Shown here: piece by piece, positions 1-7,395 of the stretch
How positions within the stretch are numbered: position 1 is the first letter of the stretch
Layout: the number at the start of each line of letters is the position of its first letter
Origin: UBA1479 sp040221095
GTDB taxonomy: Bacteria > Pseudomonadota > Alphaproteobacteria > Rhodospirillales > Casp-alpha2
Length of the DNA stretch: 64,000 bases
NCBI GenBank assembly: GCA_040221095.1
Contig: JAVJVP010000017.1
Span: 186,001 to 250,000 of the forward strand
Direction: 5' to 3'
Translations under genes and position numbers: made by a program
The notes under the pieces: generated by a model
What the model was told of the DNA's origin: nothing
Seen by the model: only the letters and a program-made list of their open reading frames with translations
The model's database searches: none

Positions 1-219
1 CGCATCTGGGTCGACGAGGGCTTCGAGCGCCTGCGCAAGAACTGGCTGTGGCGCTGTGGCCAGGTCGGCAAGGAGGTCGAGGTGCGGCTGGCCGATGAAA
101 CCCTGACCGGGACCTTCAAGGATCTGGATGAAACGGGGGCCTTGATCCTGGAAACACCCACAGGCCTGCGCACGATCACCGCCGGCGACGTGTTCTTCCC
201 GCAAAACCGGGACGCCTGA
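1..219 (+). CDS. birA: Biotin--[acetyl-CoA-carboxylase] ligase, C-terminal end (partial)
   Basis: The reading frame is open from the left edge and ends with TGA at 217-219, giving the last 72 residues of a protein that starts outside the window. The residues match the tail of BirA: a tryptophan-containing helix end, then the small SH3-like C-terminal domain with a G-x-V-x-V segment, a TGTFKDLDETGALIL strand pair and a closing AGDVFF. BirA attaches biotin to acetyl-CoA carboxylase and related carboxylases. The next gene, coaX, starts 16 bp downstream, and birA-coaX-rnj is a common alphaproteobacterial order. The catalytic core cannot be judged because it is outside the window. Confidence 0.85.
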   Translation, partial: RIWVDEGFERLRKNWLWRCGQVGKEVEVRLADETLTGTFKDLDETGALILETPTGLRTITAGDVFFPQNRDA

Positions 220-235
220 GGGCGGGACGGGCATC

Positions 236-1009
236 ATGCTGCTGGCCATCGATTCGGGAAACACCAACATCGTCTTCGCCGTGTTCGGCGACGACGGCGT
301 CATCAAGGGCACCTGGCGCGCCAATTCCAAGCTGGAGCGCACCAAGGACGAACACGCCGTCTGGCTGCGCCCGCTCATGGAAATGAACGGCATCGACCCC
401 GCCGGAGTGACCCATGCCATCCTGGCCACAGTGGTGCCCAACAACCGCTTTCCCCTGGTCGGCCTGTGCCGCGACTATTTCGGGATCGAGCCCTTGGTGA
501 TCGGCGACGCGGGTGTCGACCTGGGCATCAAGGTACTGGTCGATCGCCCGGAACAGGTCGGCGCCGACCGCCTGGTCAACACGGTGGCGGCCCATGCCAA
601 GTACGGCGGGCCGTTGATCATCGTCGATTTCGGCACGGCGACGACCTTCGACGTGATCGACGGGCAGGGCAGCTACATGGGCGGCGTGATTTCGCCGGGC
701 ATCAACCTGTCCCTGGAGGCCCTGCATCAGGCGGCGGCCAAGCTGCCGCTGATCAGCGTTGAACGGCCGGACAAGGTGATCGGCCGCGACACGGTCTCGG
801 CCATGCAGTCGGGCGTGTTCTGGGGCTATGTCGGCCTGATCGAAGGAATCGTCCGGCGCATCCAGTTGGAAACAGGGGCCGATGCCCGGGTCATCGCGAC
901 CGGCGGCCTGGCCCCTCTGTTCCTCGACGCGACCAAGGCCATCGAATTGGTGGACGGGACCTTGACCCTGGACGGGCTGTACATGATCCACCGGAACAAC
1001 ACGGCATGA
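236..1009 (+). CDS. coaX: Type III pantothenate kinase
   Basis: This 257-residue cytoplasmic enzyme phosphorylates pantothenate in the first step of coenzyme A synthesis. It shows the ASKHA fold motifs of CoaX: the phosphate-binding D6-x-G8-N9-T10 near the start, GADR at 109-112, a second aspartate motif D131-F-G-T-A-T-T-F-D, and the ATGG loop at 221-224. Type III kinases need a monovalent cation and are not inhibited by CoA (family knowledge). Length is normal. The stop codon overlaps the rnj start by 4 nt (ATGA), so translation is probably coupled. Confidence 0.95.
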   Translation: MLLAIDSGNTNIVFAVFGDDGVIKGTWRANSKLERTKDEHAVWLRPLMEMNGIDPAGVTHAILATVVPNNRFPLVGLCRDYFGIEPLVIGDAGVDLGIKVLVDRPEQVGADRLVNTVAAHAKYGGPLIIVDFGTATTFDVIDGQGSYMGGVISPGINLSLEALHQAAAKLPLISVERPDKVIGRDTVSAMQSGVFWGYVGLIEGIVRRIQLETGADARVIATGGLAPLFLDATKAIELVDGTLTLDGLYMIHRNNTA

Positions 1010-2718
1010 CCGGGGCGTCCAAGAACAAACCGGCAAAGAAGAAACCAGCCAAACGGCCACAGGACGGCAACGAACTGGTCTTCGTCGCCCTGGGCGGCGC
1101 CGGCGAGATCGGCATGAACCTGAACCTCTACGGCTACGGCCCGCCGGGGGACGAGCGCTGGATCATGCTCGACCTGGGCGTGACCTTTTCCGACGGTTGG
1201 CCGCCGGGGGTCGACGTCATCATGGCCGACCCTTCGTTTATCGAGGAACGGGCCGGCCAGCTTGACGGCCTGGTCCTGACCCATGCCCACGAGGATCACC
1301 TGGGTGCCGTGCAATACCTATGGGATCGCTTCAAGTGCCCGATCTATGCGACGCCGTTCACGGCCCATATCCTGGCCCGCAAGCTGGCCGAGCCGGGCTG
1401 GGAGCGCGAGGCCGATGTCACCGTCGTCCCACTGCAGGGCACGTTCTCCGTCGGGCCGTTCGAGATCGAGCTGATCACCCTGACCCATTCCATCCCCGAG
1501 CCCAATGCCGTGGTGCTGCGCACGCCCTTGGGCACCGTGCTGCACACGGGCGACTGGAAGTTCGACCCCGACCCGGTGATCGGCGACGTGTCGGACCAGG
1601 CGGCCCTGCGGGCGCTTGGCGACGACGGCGTACTGGCCATGGTCTGCGATTCCACCAACGTGTTCGCGCCGGGGCAGTCCGGGTCCGAGGGTGAGATTCT
1701 GGACAGCATGACCGAGGTCATCGCCGGCTGCCCGGGCCGGGTCGCCGTGGCCTGTTTCGCGACCAACGTGGCGCGGCTGGAAACCATCGCCCGCGCGGCC
1801 GCCGATACGGGCCGTCAGGTCGTCCTGGCCGGGCGCTCCCTGTGGCGCATCCAAAGTGCCGCCCGCGAGAACGGATACCTGGCCGACGTGCCGGCGTTCC
1901 TGGACGAAGGCGACGCCGACAACCTGCCCGACGACAAGGTGCTGATCATCTGCACGGGCAGCCAGGGCGAGCCCCGGGCCGCTCTGTCGCGCATCGCCGC
2001 CGGCGACCATCCGCGCATATCGTTGGGGGAAGGGGACTGGGTGATCTTCTCGTCCCGGGAAATTCCCGGCAACGAGACCTCCATCGCCCGGGTGCAGAAC
2101 GACCTGGTGGCGCGGGGGGTGAAGATCGTCACCTCGCGCGACGCCTTCGTTCACGTCTCGGGCCATCCCAACCGGGACGAACTGTCGCATATGTACCAAC
2201 TGGTGCGCCCGCGTTTCGCCGTGCCGGTGCATGGCGAGCTGCGCCACCTGAACGAACACGCGGAACTGGCCCGTGAATGCCAGGTCGAGGCGGCGATCGT
2301 CGCCCCCAACGGCACCATGACGCGTCTGGCGCCCGGGCCGCTCGCCGTCGTCGACCATGTCCCGACCGGGCGGCTGGCCCTGATCGGCGGGCGGCTGGTG
2401 CCCATGGAAGGCAATCTGATCAAGGAACGCATCCGCGGCGTGTGGCACGGCGTGGTTACGGTGACGGTGGCGGTCGACGACGGCGGCCTGGCGGAAGAAC
2501 CGCAGATCACCACGCTCGGTATTTCCGAGGACGAGGACAACGACCCCGTGGTCGATGCCGCGCGCGAGGCGGCAATCAACGCCGTGCGCTCCCTGCCGCC
2601 GCGCAAACTGGCCGACGACGCGGTCGTCATCGAGGCCGTGCGCCTGGCCGTGCGGCGGACATTCCGTGGACAATTGGACATGAAGCCCGTGACAACGGTG
2701 CATTTGGTGCGTATCTGA
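1006..2718 (+). CDS. rnj: Ribonuclease J
   Basis: This 570-residue metallo-beta-lactamase/beta-CASP nuclease processes and degrades RNA as both a 5'-3' exonuclease and an endonuclease. The zinc motif H93-A-H-E-D-H98 is intact. A downstream TGDWKFDPDP segment supplies another metal ligand, and the beta-CASP and C-terminal domains follow. A short lysine-rich stretch (residues 7-17) precedes the catalytic domain and may contact RNA (inference). The start overlaps coaX by 4 nt. In alphaproteobacteria RNase J coexists with RNase E (family knowledge). The ATG start is supported by the overlap and by the strong match beginning near residue 22. Confidence 0.95.
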   Translation: MTGASKNKPAKKKPAKRPQDGNELVFVALGGAGEIGMNLNLYGYGPPGDERWIMLDLGVTFSDGWPPGVDVIMADPSFIEERAGQLDGLVLTHAHEDHLGAVQYLWDRFKCPIYATPFTAHILARKLAEPGWEREADVTVVPLQGTFSVGPFEIELITLTHSIPEPNAVVLRTPLGTVLHTGDWKFDPDPVIGDVSDQAALRALGDDGVLAMVCDSTNVFAPGQSGSEGEILDSMTEVIAGCPGRVAVACFATNVARLETIARAAADTGRQVVLAGRSLWRIQSAARENGYLADVPAFLDEGDADNLPDDKVLIICTGSQGEPRAALSRIAAGDHPRISLGEGDWVIFSSREIPGNETSIARVQNDLVARGVKIVTSRDAFVHVSGHPNRDELSHMYQLVRPRFAVPVHGELRHLNEHAELARECQVEAAIVAPNGTMTRLAPGPLAVVDHVPTGRLALIGGRLVPMEGNLIKERIRGVWHGVVTVTVAVDDGGLAEEPQITTLGISEDEDNDPVVDAAREAAINAVRSLPPRKLADDAVVIEAVRLAVRRTFRGQLDMKPVTTVHLVRI

Positions 2719-2762
2719 TAAAAACGAGGAAGCGGGACAACCGTGACGGAGATATTTGCGAG

Positions 2763-3167
2763 ATGATCGGAAAACTGAACCACATGGCCATCGCCGTGCC
2801 GGACCTGGACGCCGCGACCGCGGTTTACCGCGATACCCTGGGCGCCAAGGTCTCGCCGCCGCAGGCAGAGCCCGACCACGGCGTCACCGTGGTGTTCGTG
2901 GAACTGGAGAACACCAAGATCGAACTGCTGCATCCCCTGGGCGAAGGCTCGCCGATCCAGGGCTTTCTCGACAAGAATCCGTCGGGCGGCATTCATCACG
3001 TGTGTTACGAGGTCGCCGACATCCTGGCTTCCCGTGATCATCTGAAGGGGCAGGGCGCCCGCGTGCTGGGCGACGGCGAGCCTAAGATCGGCGCCCACGG
3101 CAAGCCGGTGCTGTTCCTCCACCCCAAGGACTTCAACGGCACCCTCATCGAACTGGAACAGGCGTGA
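2763..3167 (+). CDS. mce: Methylmalonyl-CoA epimerase
   Basis: This 134-residue VOC/glyoxalase-fold enzyme interconverts (2R)- and (2S)-methylmalonyl-CoA in the propionyl-CoA to succinyl-CoA route. Metal ligands expected for the fold are visible: H7 in LNHMAIAV, the GGIHHVCYEV segment (H78-H79) and a glutamate at 130 in GTLIELEQA. The paired beta-alpha-beta-beta-beta modules fill the whole length. The ATG at 2763 was chosen because homology starts immediately, and a GGAG lies about 11 nt upstream. The frame is open far upstream, but that part runs through rnj in another frame. The methylmalonyl-CoA mutase genes are not in the window. Confidence 0.93.
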   Translation: MIGKLNHMAIAVPDLDAATAVYRDTLGAKVSPPQAEPDHGVTVVFVELENTKIELLHPLGEGSPIQGFLDKNPSGGIHHVCYEVADILASRDHLKGQGARVLGDGEPKIGAHGKPVLFLHPKDFNGTLIELEQA

Positions 3168-3171
3168 CCCC

Positions 3172-3411
3172 ATGAGCTGGCAGACCGGCCTCGCCGTTTA
3201 TTTCGTGATCTGGTGGATCGCCCTGTTCGCGGTGCTGCCCTGGGGCGTGCGCCGGGTCGATCCGGCGGACCTCAATCCGGGCGAGGACCCCGGCTCGCCG
3301 GCCAAGCCGCGAATCCTGATGAAGTTCGCCGCCACGTCGGTATTGGCCGGGGTTATATTCGGGATTTTTTATTGGGTTCACGGATCCGGGCTGATCAGCT
3401 TCCGCCAATAG
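3172..3411 (+). CDS. DUF1467 family small membrane protein
   Basis: This 79-residue protein has two predicted membrane segments, at about residues 6-25 and 50-70, joined by a polar loop rich in Pro, Asp and Gly. It matches the alphaproteobacterial DUF1467 family, with the opening WQTGLAVYFVIWWIALFAVLPWG and a short cytoplasmic loop. The family often lies between mce and proS, as here, and its function is unknown. The gene starts 4 bp after mce and is probably the last gene of the birA-coaX-rnj-mce transcript. Its co-conservation with mce and proS shows linkage, not a role. Confidence 0.85.
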   Translation: MSWQTGLAVYFVIWWIALFAVLPWGVRRVDPADLNPGEDPGSPAKPRILMKFAATSVLAGVIFGIFYWVHGSGLISFRQ

Positions 3412-3457
3412 ACGTAGTGCCGGGCGCTCCCGGCCATCCCTCATAGGCAAAAATAAA

Positions 3458-3480
3458 GGCAAGACCGCTACGGTCTTGCC
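3458..3480 (-). terminator. Intrinsic terminator, minus-strand orientation
   Basis: The 10-bp perfect stem GGCAAGACCG/CGGTCTTGCC encloses a 3-nt loop (CTA on the plus strand). The minus-strand read continues into TTTATTTTTG, a proper U-rich tail. The plus strand has no T-run after the stem, so it is a poor terminator for the upstream mce-DUF1467 transcript. The two nearest genes read plus (ends 3411, starts 3878), so this terminator has no minus-strand protein gene in front of it. Confidence 0.65.
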
Positions 3481-3735
3481 CTACTCAAGTCCAGAATTCT
3501 CTAAAGCTTCGCGCCGTTTGAAGGCTGCCGCTTAATTATTGCTTCTTGCTTTTTCCTCCCAAAACCCGGGCCCAGTCTGACCGGCAGGTACTCGTCATTG
3601 CGAGCGAGGGCATCTTACCCGGCGCCCCTGGTCGGGTCACTCTTTTTCTCAAGACCCGGCCTAAGTTTCTTCGTTAACCTGCTGATTGCACAGGGGCAAA
3701 GATACTCCCATACGTAGATTGCTCCATGACATGGG

Positions 3736-3761
3736 CCCGTGGACAAAGCCCCCGTGGACAA
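3736..3761 (+). repeat. Two direct copies of CCCGTGGACAA upstream of proS
   Basis: The 11-mer occurs at 3736-3746 and again at 3751-3761, a 15-bp period. The sites lie about 117-142 bp upstream of the proS start. They could bind a regulator, but no known box was matched. GTGGACAA is the complement of TTGTCCAC and so resembles a degenerate DnaA box. Confidence 0.35.
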
Positions 3762-3877
3762 GGTATGACCTTCCCTTGTTGTTGAATCCATCGCCGGGCC
3801 CTGGGCCCGGTGCCGAAAACCGCCTCGACTGCCCATCCCGCACCTGACCCACCGCCAACGGAAGGACCTCGGCCCGC

Positions 3878-5191
3878 ATGCGCCTTTCCCGCTTTTTCAT
3901 GCCGACAATGAAGGAAACGCCCGCCGACGCACAGATCGCGTCGCATCGCCTGATGCTGCGCGCGGGCATGGTGCGCCAGTCCTCGGCGGGGATCTATTCG
4001 TGGCTGCCGCTGGGCTACCGGGTGCTCAAGAACATCACCCGCATCGTCGAGGAGGAACAGGACGCCATCGGCTGCCAGCAGGTCCTGATGCCGACCATCC
4101 AGCCGGCGGAACTGTGGCGCCAGTCCGGGCGTTATGACGCCTACGGCCCCGAGATGCTGCGCATCACCGACCGCCACGAACGGGACATGCTCTACGGCCC
4201 GACCAACGAGGAGCAGATCACCCAGATCTTCGCTGACGCCGTGCGCTCCTACCGCGACCTGCCGAAGATGCTCTATCACATCCAGTGGAAGTTCCGCGAC
4301 GAAGTGCGGCCCCGCTTCGGGGTCATGCGCGGGCGCGAATTCCTGATGAAGGACGCCTATTCCTTCGATCTGGATTATGAAGCCGCCAGAAAATCTTATC
4401 AGAAACACTTCGTGTCTTATCTGAAGACTTACGCGCGCATGGGCCTGAAGGCGATTCCCATGGCGGCGGACACCGGCCCCATCGGCGGCGACATGAGCCA
4501 CGAGTTCCTGATCCTGGCCGACACGGGTGAAAGCGAAATCGCCTGCCACAAGGACTTCCTCGACAACAACTGGCTCGACGGCGTCGATTTCGACGGCGAT
4601 CTGAGCGGGGTCATGGATACCTTCACCAGCAAGTACGCCGCCACGGACGACAAGCGCGACCCGGCACGGGAAGCGGCCCTGGGCGACGATCTGATCACCG
4701 CCCGCGGCATCGAGGTCGGCCATATCTTCCATTTCGGCAAGAAGTATTCCGAGCCCATGGGGGCCAAGGTCACCGGCCCGGACGGCCAGGAAATCGTCTG
4801 CGAGATGGGCTCCTACGGGATCGGCGTGTCGCGTTTGGTGGGGGCCATCATCGAGGCGTCCCATGACGACGCGGGCATCATCTGGCCCGAAGCGGTGGCG
4901 CCGTTCCGCGTCGGCCTGATCAACCTGCGCGCGGGCGACGCGGCCTGTGACGCGGCCTGTCAGGACATGTACGAACAGCTTTTGGGCGCGGGGCAAGAGG
5001 TGCTCTACGACGACCGTGACGAGCGGGCGGGTGGCAAGTTCGCCGACATGGACCTGATCGGCCTGCCGTGGCAGCTGATCGCCGGGCCGCGCGGCCTGGA
5101 AAAAGGCATGGTCGAGTTGAAGAACCGGGCGACCGGCGAGCGCGAGGAAATCAGCCGTGAATCGGCGCTCGCGCGCCTGACCCAGGGATGA
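3878..5191 (+). CDS. proS: Prolyl-tRNA synthetase, short type lacking the editing insert
   Basis: This 437-residue class II aminoacyl-tRNA synthetase charges tRNA-Pro. Visible motifs are the GPTNEE segment (107-112), motif 2 with its FRDEVRPRFGVMRGREF stretch (139-155), a motif 3 near MGSYGIGVSRLVG, and the C-terminal anticodon-binding domain. Typical bacterial ProRS is about 570 residues and has a large INS editing domain between motifs 2 and 3. Here the two motifs are too close for it, as is usual in alphaproteobacteria. Mischarged Ala-tRNA-Pro must then be cleared by a separate editing protein, which is not in this window. The gene ends about 100 bp before lolC. Confidence 0.95.
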   Translation: MRLSRFFMPTMKETPADAQIASHRLMLRAGMVRQSSAGIYSWLPLGYRVLKNITRIVEEEQDAIGCQQVLMPTIQPAELWRQSGRYDAYGPEMLRITDRHERDMLYGPTNEEQITQIFADAVRSYRDLPKMLYHIQWKFRDEVRPRFGVMRGREFLMKDAYSFDLDYEAARKSYQKHFVSYLKTYARMGLKAIPMAADTGPIGGDMSHEFLILADTGESEIACHKDFLDNNWLDGVDFDGDLSGVMDTFTSKYAATDDKRDPAREAALGDDLITARGIEVGHIFHFGKKYSEPMGAKVTGPDGQEIVCEMGSYGIGVSRLVGAIIEASHDDAGIIWPEAVAPFRVGLINLRAGDAACDAACQDMYEQLLGAGQEVLYDDRDERAGGKFADMDLIGLPWQLIAGPRGLEKGMVELKNRATGEREEISRESALARLTQG

Positions 5192-5294
5192 CGGCCGTCA
5201 TGCACCTGAAAACCGGCGGAAAGCGGACTAAAGGTCATTTGTTTGCCCTTAGCCCAGCCCGCCGCCGGAACCACAAGGAAGGATAGGGCCGCTC

Positions 5295-6545
5295 GTGTTC
5301 AGCCGATTTGAATGGATGATGGCGCTGCGCTACCTGCGTGCCCGCCGCCAGGAGGGGTTCATCTCCGTCATCGCCTGGTTTTCCCTGCTCGGCATCGCCT
5401 TGGGCGTTGCCACCCTGATCATCGTCATGTCGGTGATGAACGGCTTCCGCCAGGAACTGCTGACCCGCATCCTAGGCCTCAACGGGCACCTCAGCGTGCA
5501 GGGCCAGTTCCGCGATCTCAAGGATTTCGACCCCATCGGCCAGCGCATTCGTGATCTCAAAGGCGTGGTCAGCGTGACGCCCTTGGTCGAGGGCCAGGTC
5601 ATGGCCACCGCCAACGGCACGGCGCAGGGTGCGCTGGTGCGCGGCATCCGCCATGCCGATCTGGCGCGGCGCAAGCTGATCGCCGACAACATCGCCCGCG
5701 GCTCCCTGGATGATTTCAAGGACGGCGGACAAGGCGTCGTCATCGGCGACCGCCTGGCGCAGAAAATGGGGCTTCGCGTCGGCGACAAGATCACGCTGAT
5801 ATCGCCCAAGGGCAGCGCCACCGCTTTCGGCACCGTGCCGCGCACGGCGGCCTACCGCATCGCCGCGACCTTCGAGGTCGGCATGTACGAATACGATTCC
5901 AGTTTCGTGTTCATGAATCTGGCCGACGCCCAGGTCTACTTCAAGTTCCCGAAGGAGGCGGTGTCGTCGCTCGAGGTCTTCATCCGCGACCCGGATCAGG
6001 CGCTCGAGGTCAAAACCCGCATCGCCGGCGCCGTGCCCGGGATTGGCCGCATCCATGACTGGCAGCAGGCCAACGCCAGCTTTTTCAACGCCATCCAGGT
6101 CGAACGCAACGTGATGTTCCTGATCCTGACGCTGATCATCCTGGTCGCGGCCTTCAACATCATCTCGTCCATGATCATGCTGGTGAAGGACAAGGGCAGG
6201 GACATCGCCATCCTGCGCACCATGGGGGCGACCCGCGGCATGGTCATGCGGGTGTTCCTGATCGCCGGCGCCAGCGTCGGCGTCATCGGTACGGCCGCGG
6301 GATCGGTCCTGGGCATCGCCTTCGCCGACAACATCGAGGCCGTGCGCCAATGGATTCAGGGCCTGACGGGCTCTGACCTGTTCGCCGCCGAAATCTATTT
6401 CCTGTCGCAGTTGCCCGCCGTCGTGGATTGGAGCGAGGTCGTCGCCGTGATCGGCATGGCGTTGGGCCTGTCGTTCCTGGCGACCATCTATCCGTCCTGG
6501 CGCGCCGCCCGCACGGACCCGGCCGAGGCGCTGCGCTATGAGTGA
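5295..6545 (+). CDS. lolC: Lipoprotein-releasing ABC transporter permease (LolC/LolE family)
   Basis: This 416-residue inner-membrane protein is part of the Lol complex that extracts lipoproteins from the inner membrane for delivery to the outer membrane. It has the family layout: an N-terminal membrane helix (about 22-51, FISVIAWFSLLGIALGVATL), a large periplasmic MacB-like domain, and a C-terminal FtsX domain with three further helices and a DxGRDIAILRTMGATRG coupling segment. Start is GTG at 5295, with AAGGAAGGA about 10 nt upstream. It overlaps lolD by 8 nt. Only one permease gene is present, as is usual in alphaproteobacteria. Confidence 0.93.
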   Translation: MFSRFEWMMALRYLRARRQEGFISVIAWFSLLGIALGVATLIIVMSVMNGFRQELLTRILGLNGHLSVQGQFRDLKDFDPIGQRIRDLKGVVSVTPLVEGQVMATANGTAQGALVRGIRHADLARRKLIADNIARGSLDDFKDGGQGVVIGDRLAQKMGLRVGDKITLISPKGSATAFGTVPRTAAYRIAATFEVGMYEYDSSFVFMNLADAQVYFKFPKEAVSSLEVFIRDPDQALEVKTRIAGAVPGIGRIHDWQQANASFFNAIQVERNVMFLILTLIILVAAFNIISSMIMLVKDKGRDIAILRTMGATRGMVMRVFLIAGASVGVIGTAAGSVLGIAFADNIEAVRQWIQGLTGSDLFAAEIYFLSQLPAVVDWSEVVAVIGMALGLSFLATIYPSWRAARTDPAEALRYE

Positions 6546-7230
6546 GACAGGGACCGTGCCCGCCCTGGCGCTGCGTGGCATCCGGCGCACCTTCCACCAG
6601 GGGCGGGCGGATCTGGAAATCCTCAAGGGCATCGACCTGACCGTGCGGCCCGGCGAAGTCGTGGCCCTGGTCGGTCCGTCGGGAGCGGGGAAATCGACCT
6701 TGCTGCACATCGCGGGCCTTCTGGAATCGGCCGATACGGGCACCATCGAGGTCTGCGGCCAGGACTGTTCCGCCATGGGCGACGAGCAGCGCACCCTGAT
6801 GCGGCGCTACAACCTGGGCTTCGTCTATCAGCATCACCACCTGCTGCCGGAATTCACGGCGCTTGAAAACGTCATCATCCCGCAGATCGTCTCCGGCATC
6901 GCCCATAAGGACGCCAAGAACCGGGCTGCTGAAATCCTCAACTGGATGGGGCTTTCGGAGCGCCTGACCCACCGTCCGGCACGGCTTTCCGGCGGCGAGC
7001 AGCAGCGCGTCGCCATCGCCCGCGCGTTGTCGACGGCGCCCAAGGTTCTACTGGCCGACGAGCCGACGGGAAACCTTGACCCCCATACGGCGGACGAGGT
7101 GTTTTCGATCCTTCTGCGCCTGGCCCGGGGGGCGGGGCTGGCGGCCCTGATCGCCACCCATAACCCGGCGCTGGCCGCGCGCATGGACCGCACGCTGCGT
7201 CTGACCGACGGGTTTCTGTTTCCCGAATAG
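6538..7230 (+). CDS. lolD: Lipoprotein-releasing ABC transporter ATP-binding protein
   Basis: This 230-residue ATPase powers the Lol lipoprotein exporter. All ABC motifs are present: Walker A GPSGAGKST (46-54), Q-loop YQHHHLLPEFTALEN, signature LSGGEQQRV (150-158), Walker B LLADEP (171-176) and the switch histidine H208. LPEFTALENV is typical of the LolD/MacB group. The 8-nt overlap with lolC indicates translational coupling. The gene marks the right end of the conserved birA-to-lolD block. The next core gene, dnaE, is 5.6 kb further on, across an accessory region. Confidence 0.95.
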   Translation: MSETGTVPALALRGIRRTFHQGRADLEILKGIDLTVRPGEVVALVGPSGAGKSTLLHIAGLLESADTGTIEVCGQDCSAMGDEQRTLMRRYNLGFVYQHHHLLPEFTALENVIIPQIVSGIAHKDAKNRAAEILNWMGLSERLTHRPARLSGGEQQRVAIARALSTAPKVLLADEPTGNLDPHTADEVFSILLRLARGAGLAALIATHNPALAARMDRTLRLTDGFLFPE

Positions 7231-7395
7231 GATCGGAAATGGACGGCGCCGTCGCTTCAAATCCGATTTTCAAACCACCTGGAATATTGCTAGCATCGGC
7301 TGTGCTTGACGGCTGCTACATCCCCCGCTGTGTAGAGGGGCAGGAAGCGTTTTCAAGCCGTGTTCCGCACAGGCTGATCAGAGGGATGCATCGCG

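Larger units (their letters stand above)
3412..3877. other. 466-bp intergenic region, no protein gene recognised; possible minus-strand ncRNA
   Basis: Neither strand carries a convincing coding frame here. The region is less GC-rich than its flanks. It contains a strong hairpin at 3458-3480 whose U-rich tail lies on the minus strand, an 11-bp direct repeat at 3736-3761, and a CCGGGCCC/GGGCCCGG inverted repeat at 3794-3810. Read on the minus strand, the segment from about 3700 to 3481 has further short stems, for example CGGGTC/GACCCG near 3630-3660. This suggests a structured RNA ending at the hairpin. I could not match it to tmRNA, 6S, SRP or RNase P RNA, and I saw no convincing minus-strand promoter. 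Confidence 0.3.

Noticed and set aside
2277..2762. Upstream extension of methylmalonyl-CoA epimerase to a 296-residue protein
   Set aside because: The extra part lies inside rnj in another frame with Arg/Gly-rich shadow composition; homology begins at 2763.
3481..3720. tmRNA, 6S RNA, SRP RNA or RNase P RNA in the region before proS
   Set aside because: No tag frame with a GCN resume codon and ANDN-like residues, no TTCGA arm with CCA, no SRP GGAAG core, and no RNase P conserved boxes were seen. Left as an unidentified RNA candidate.
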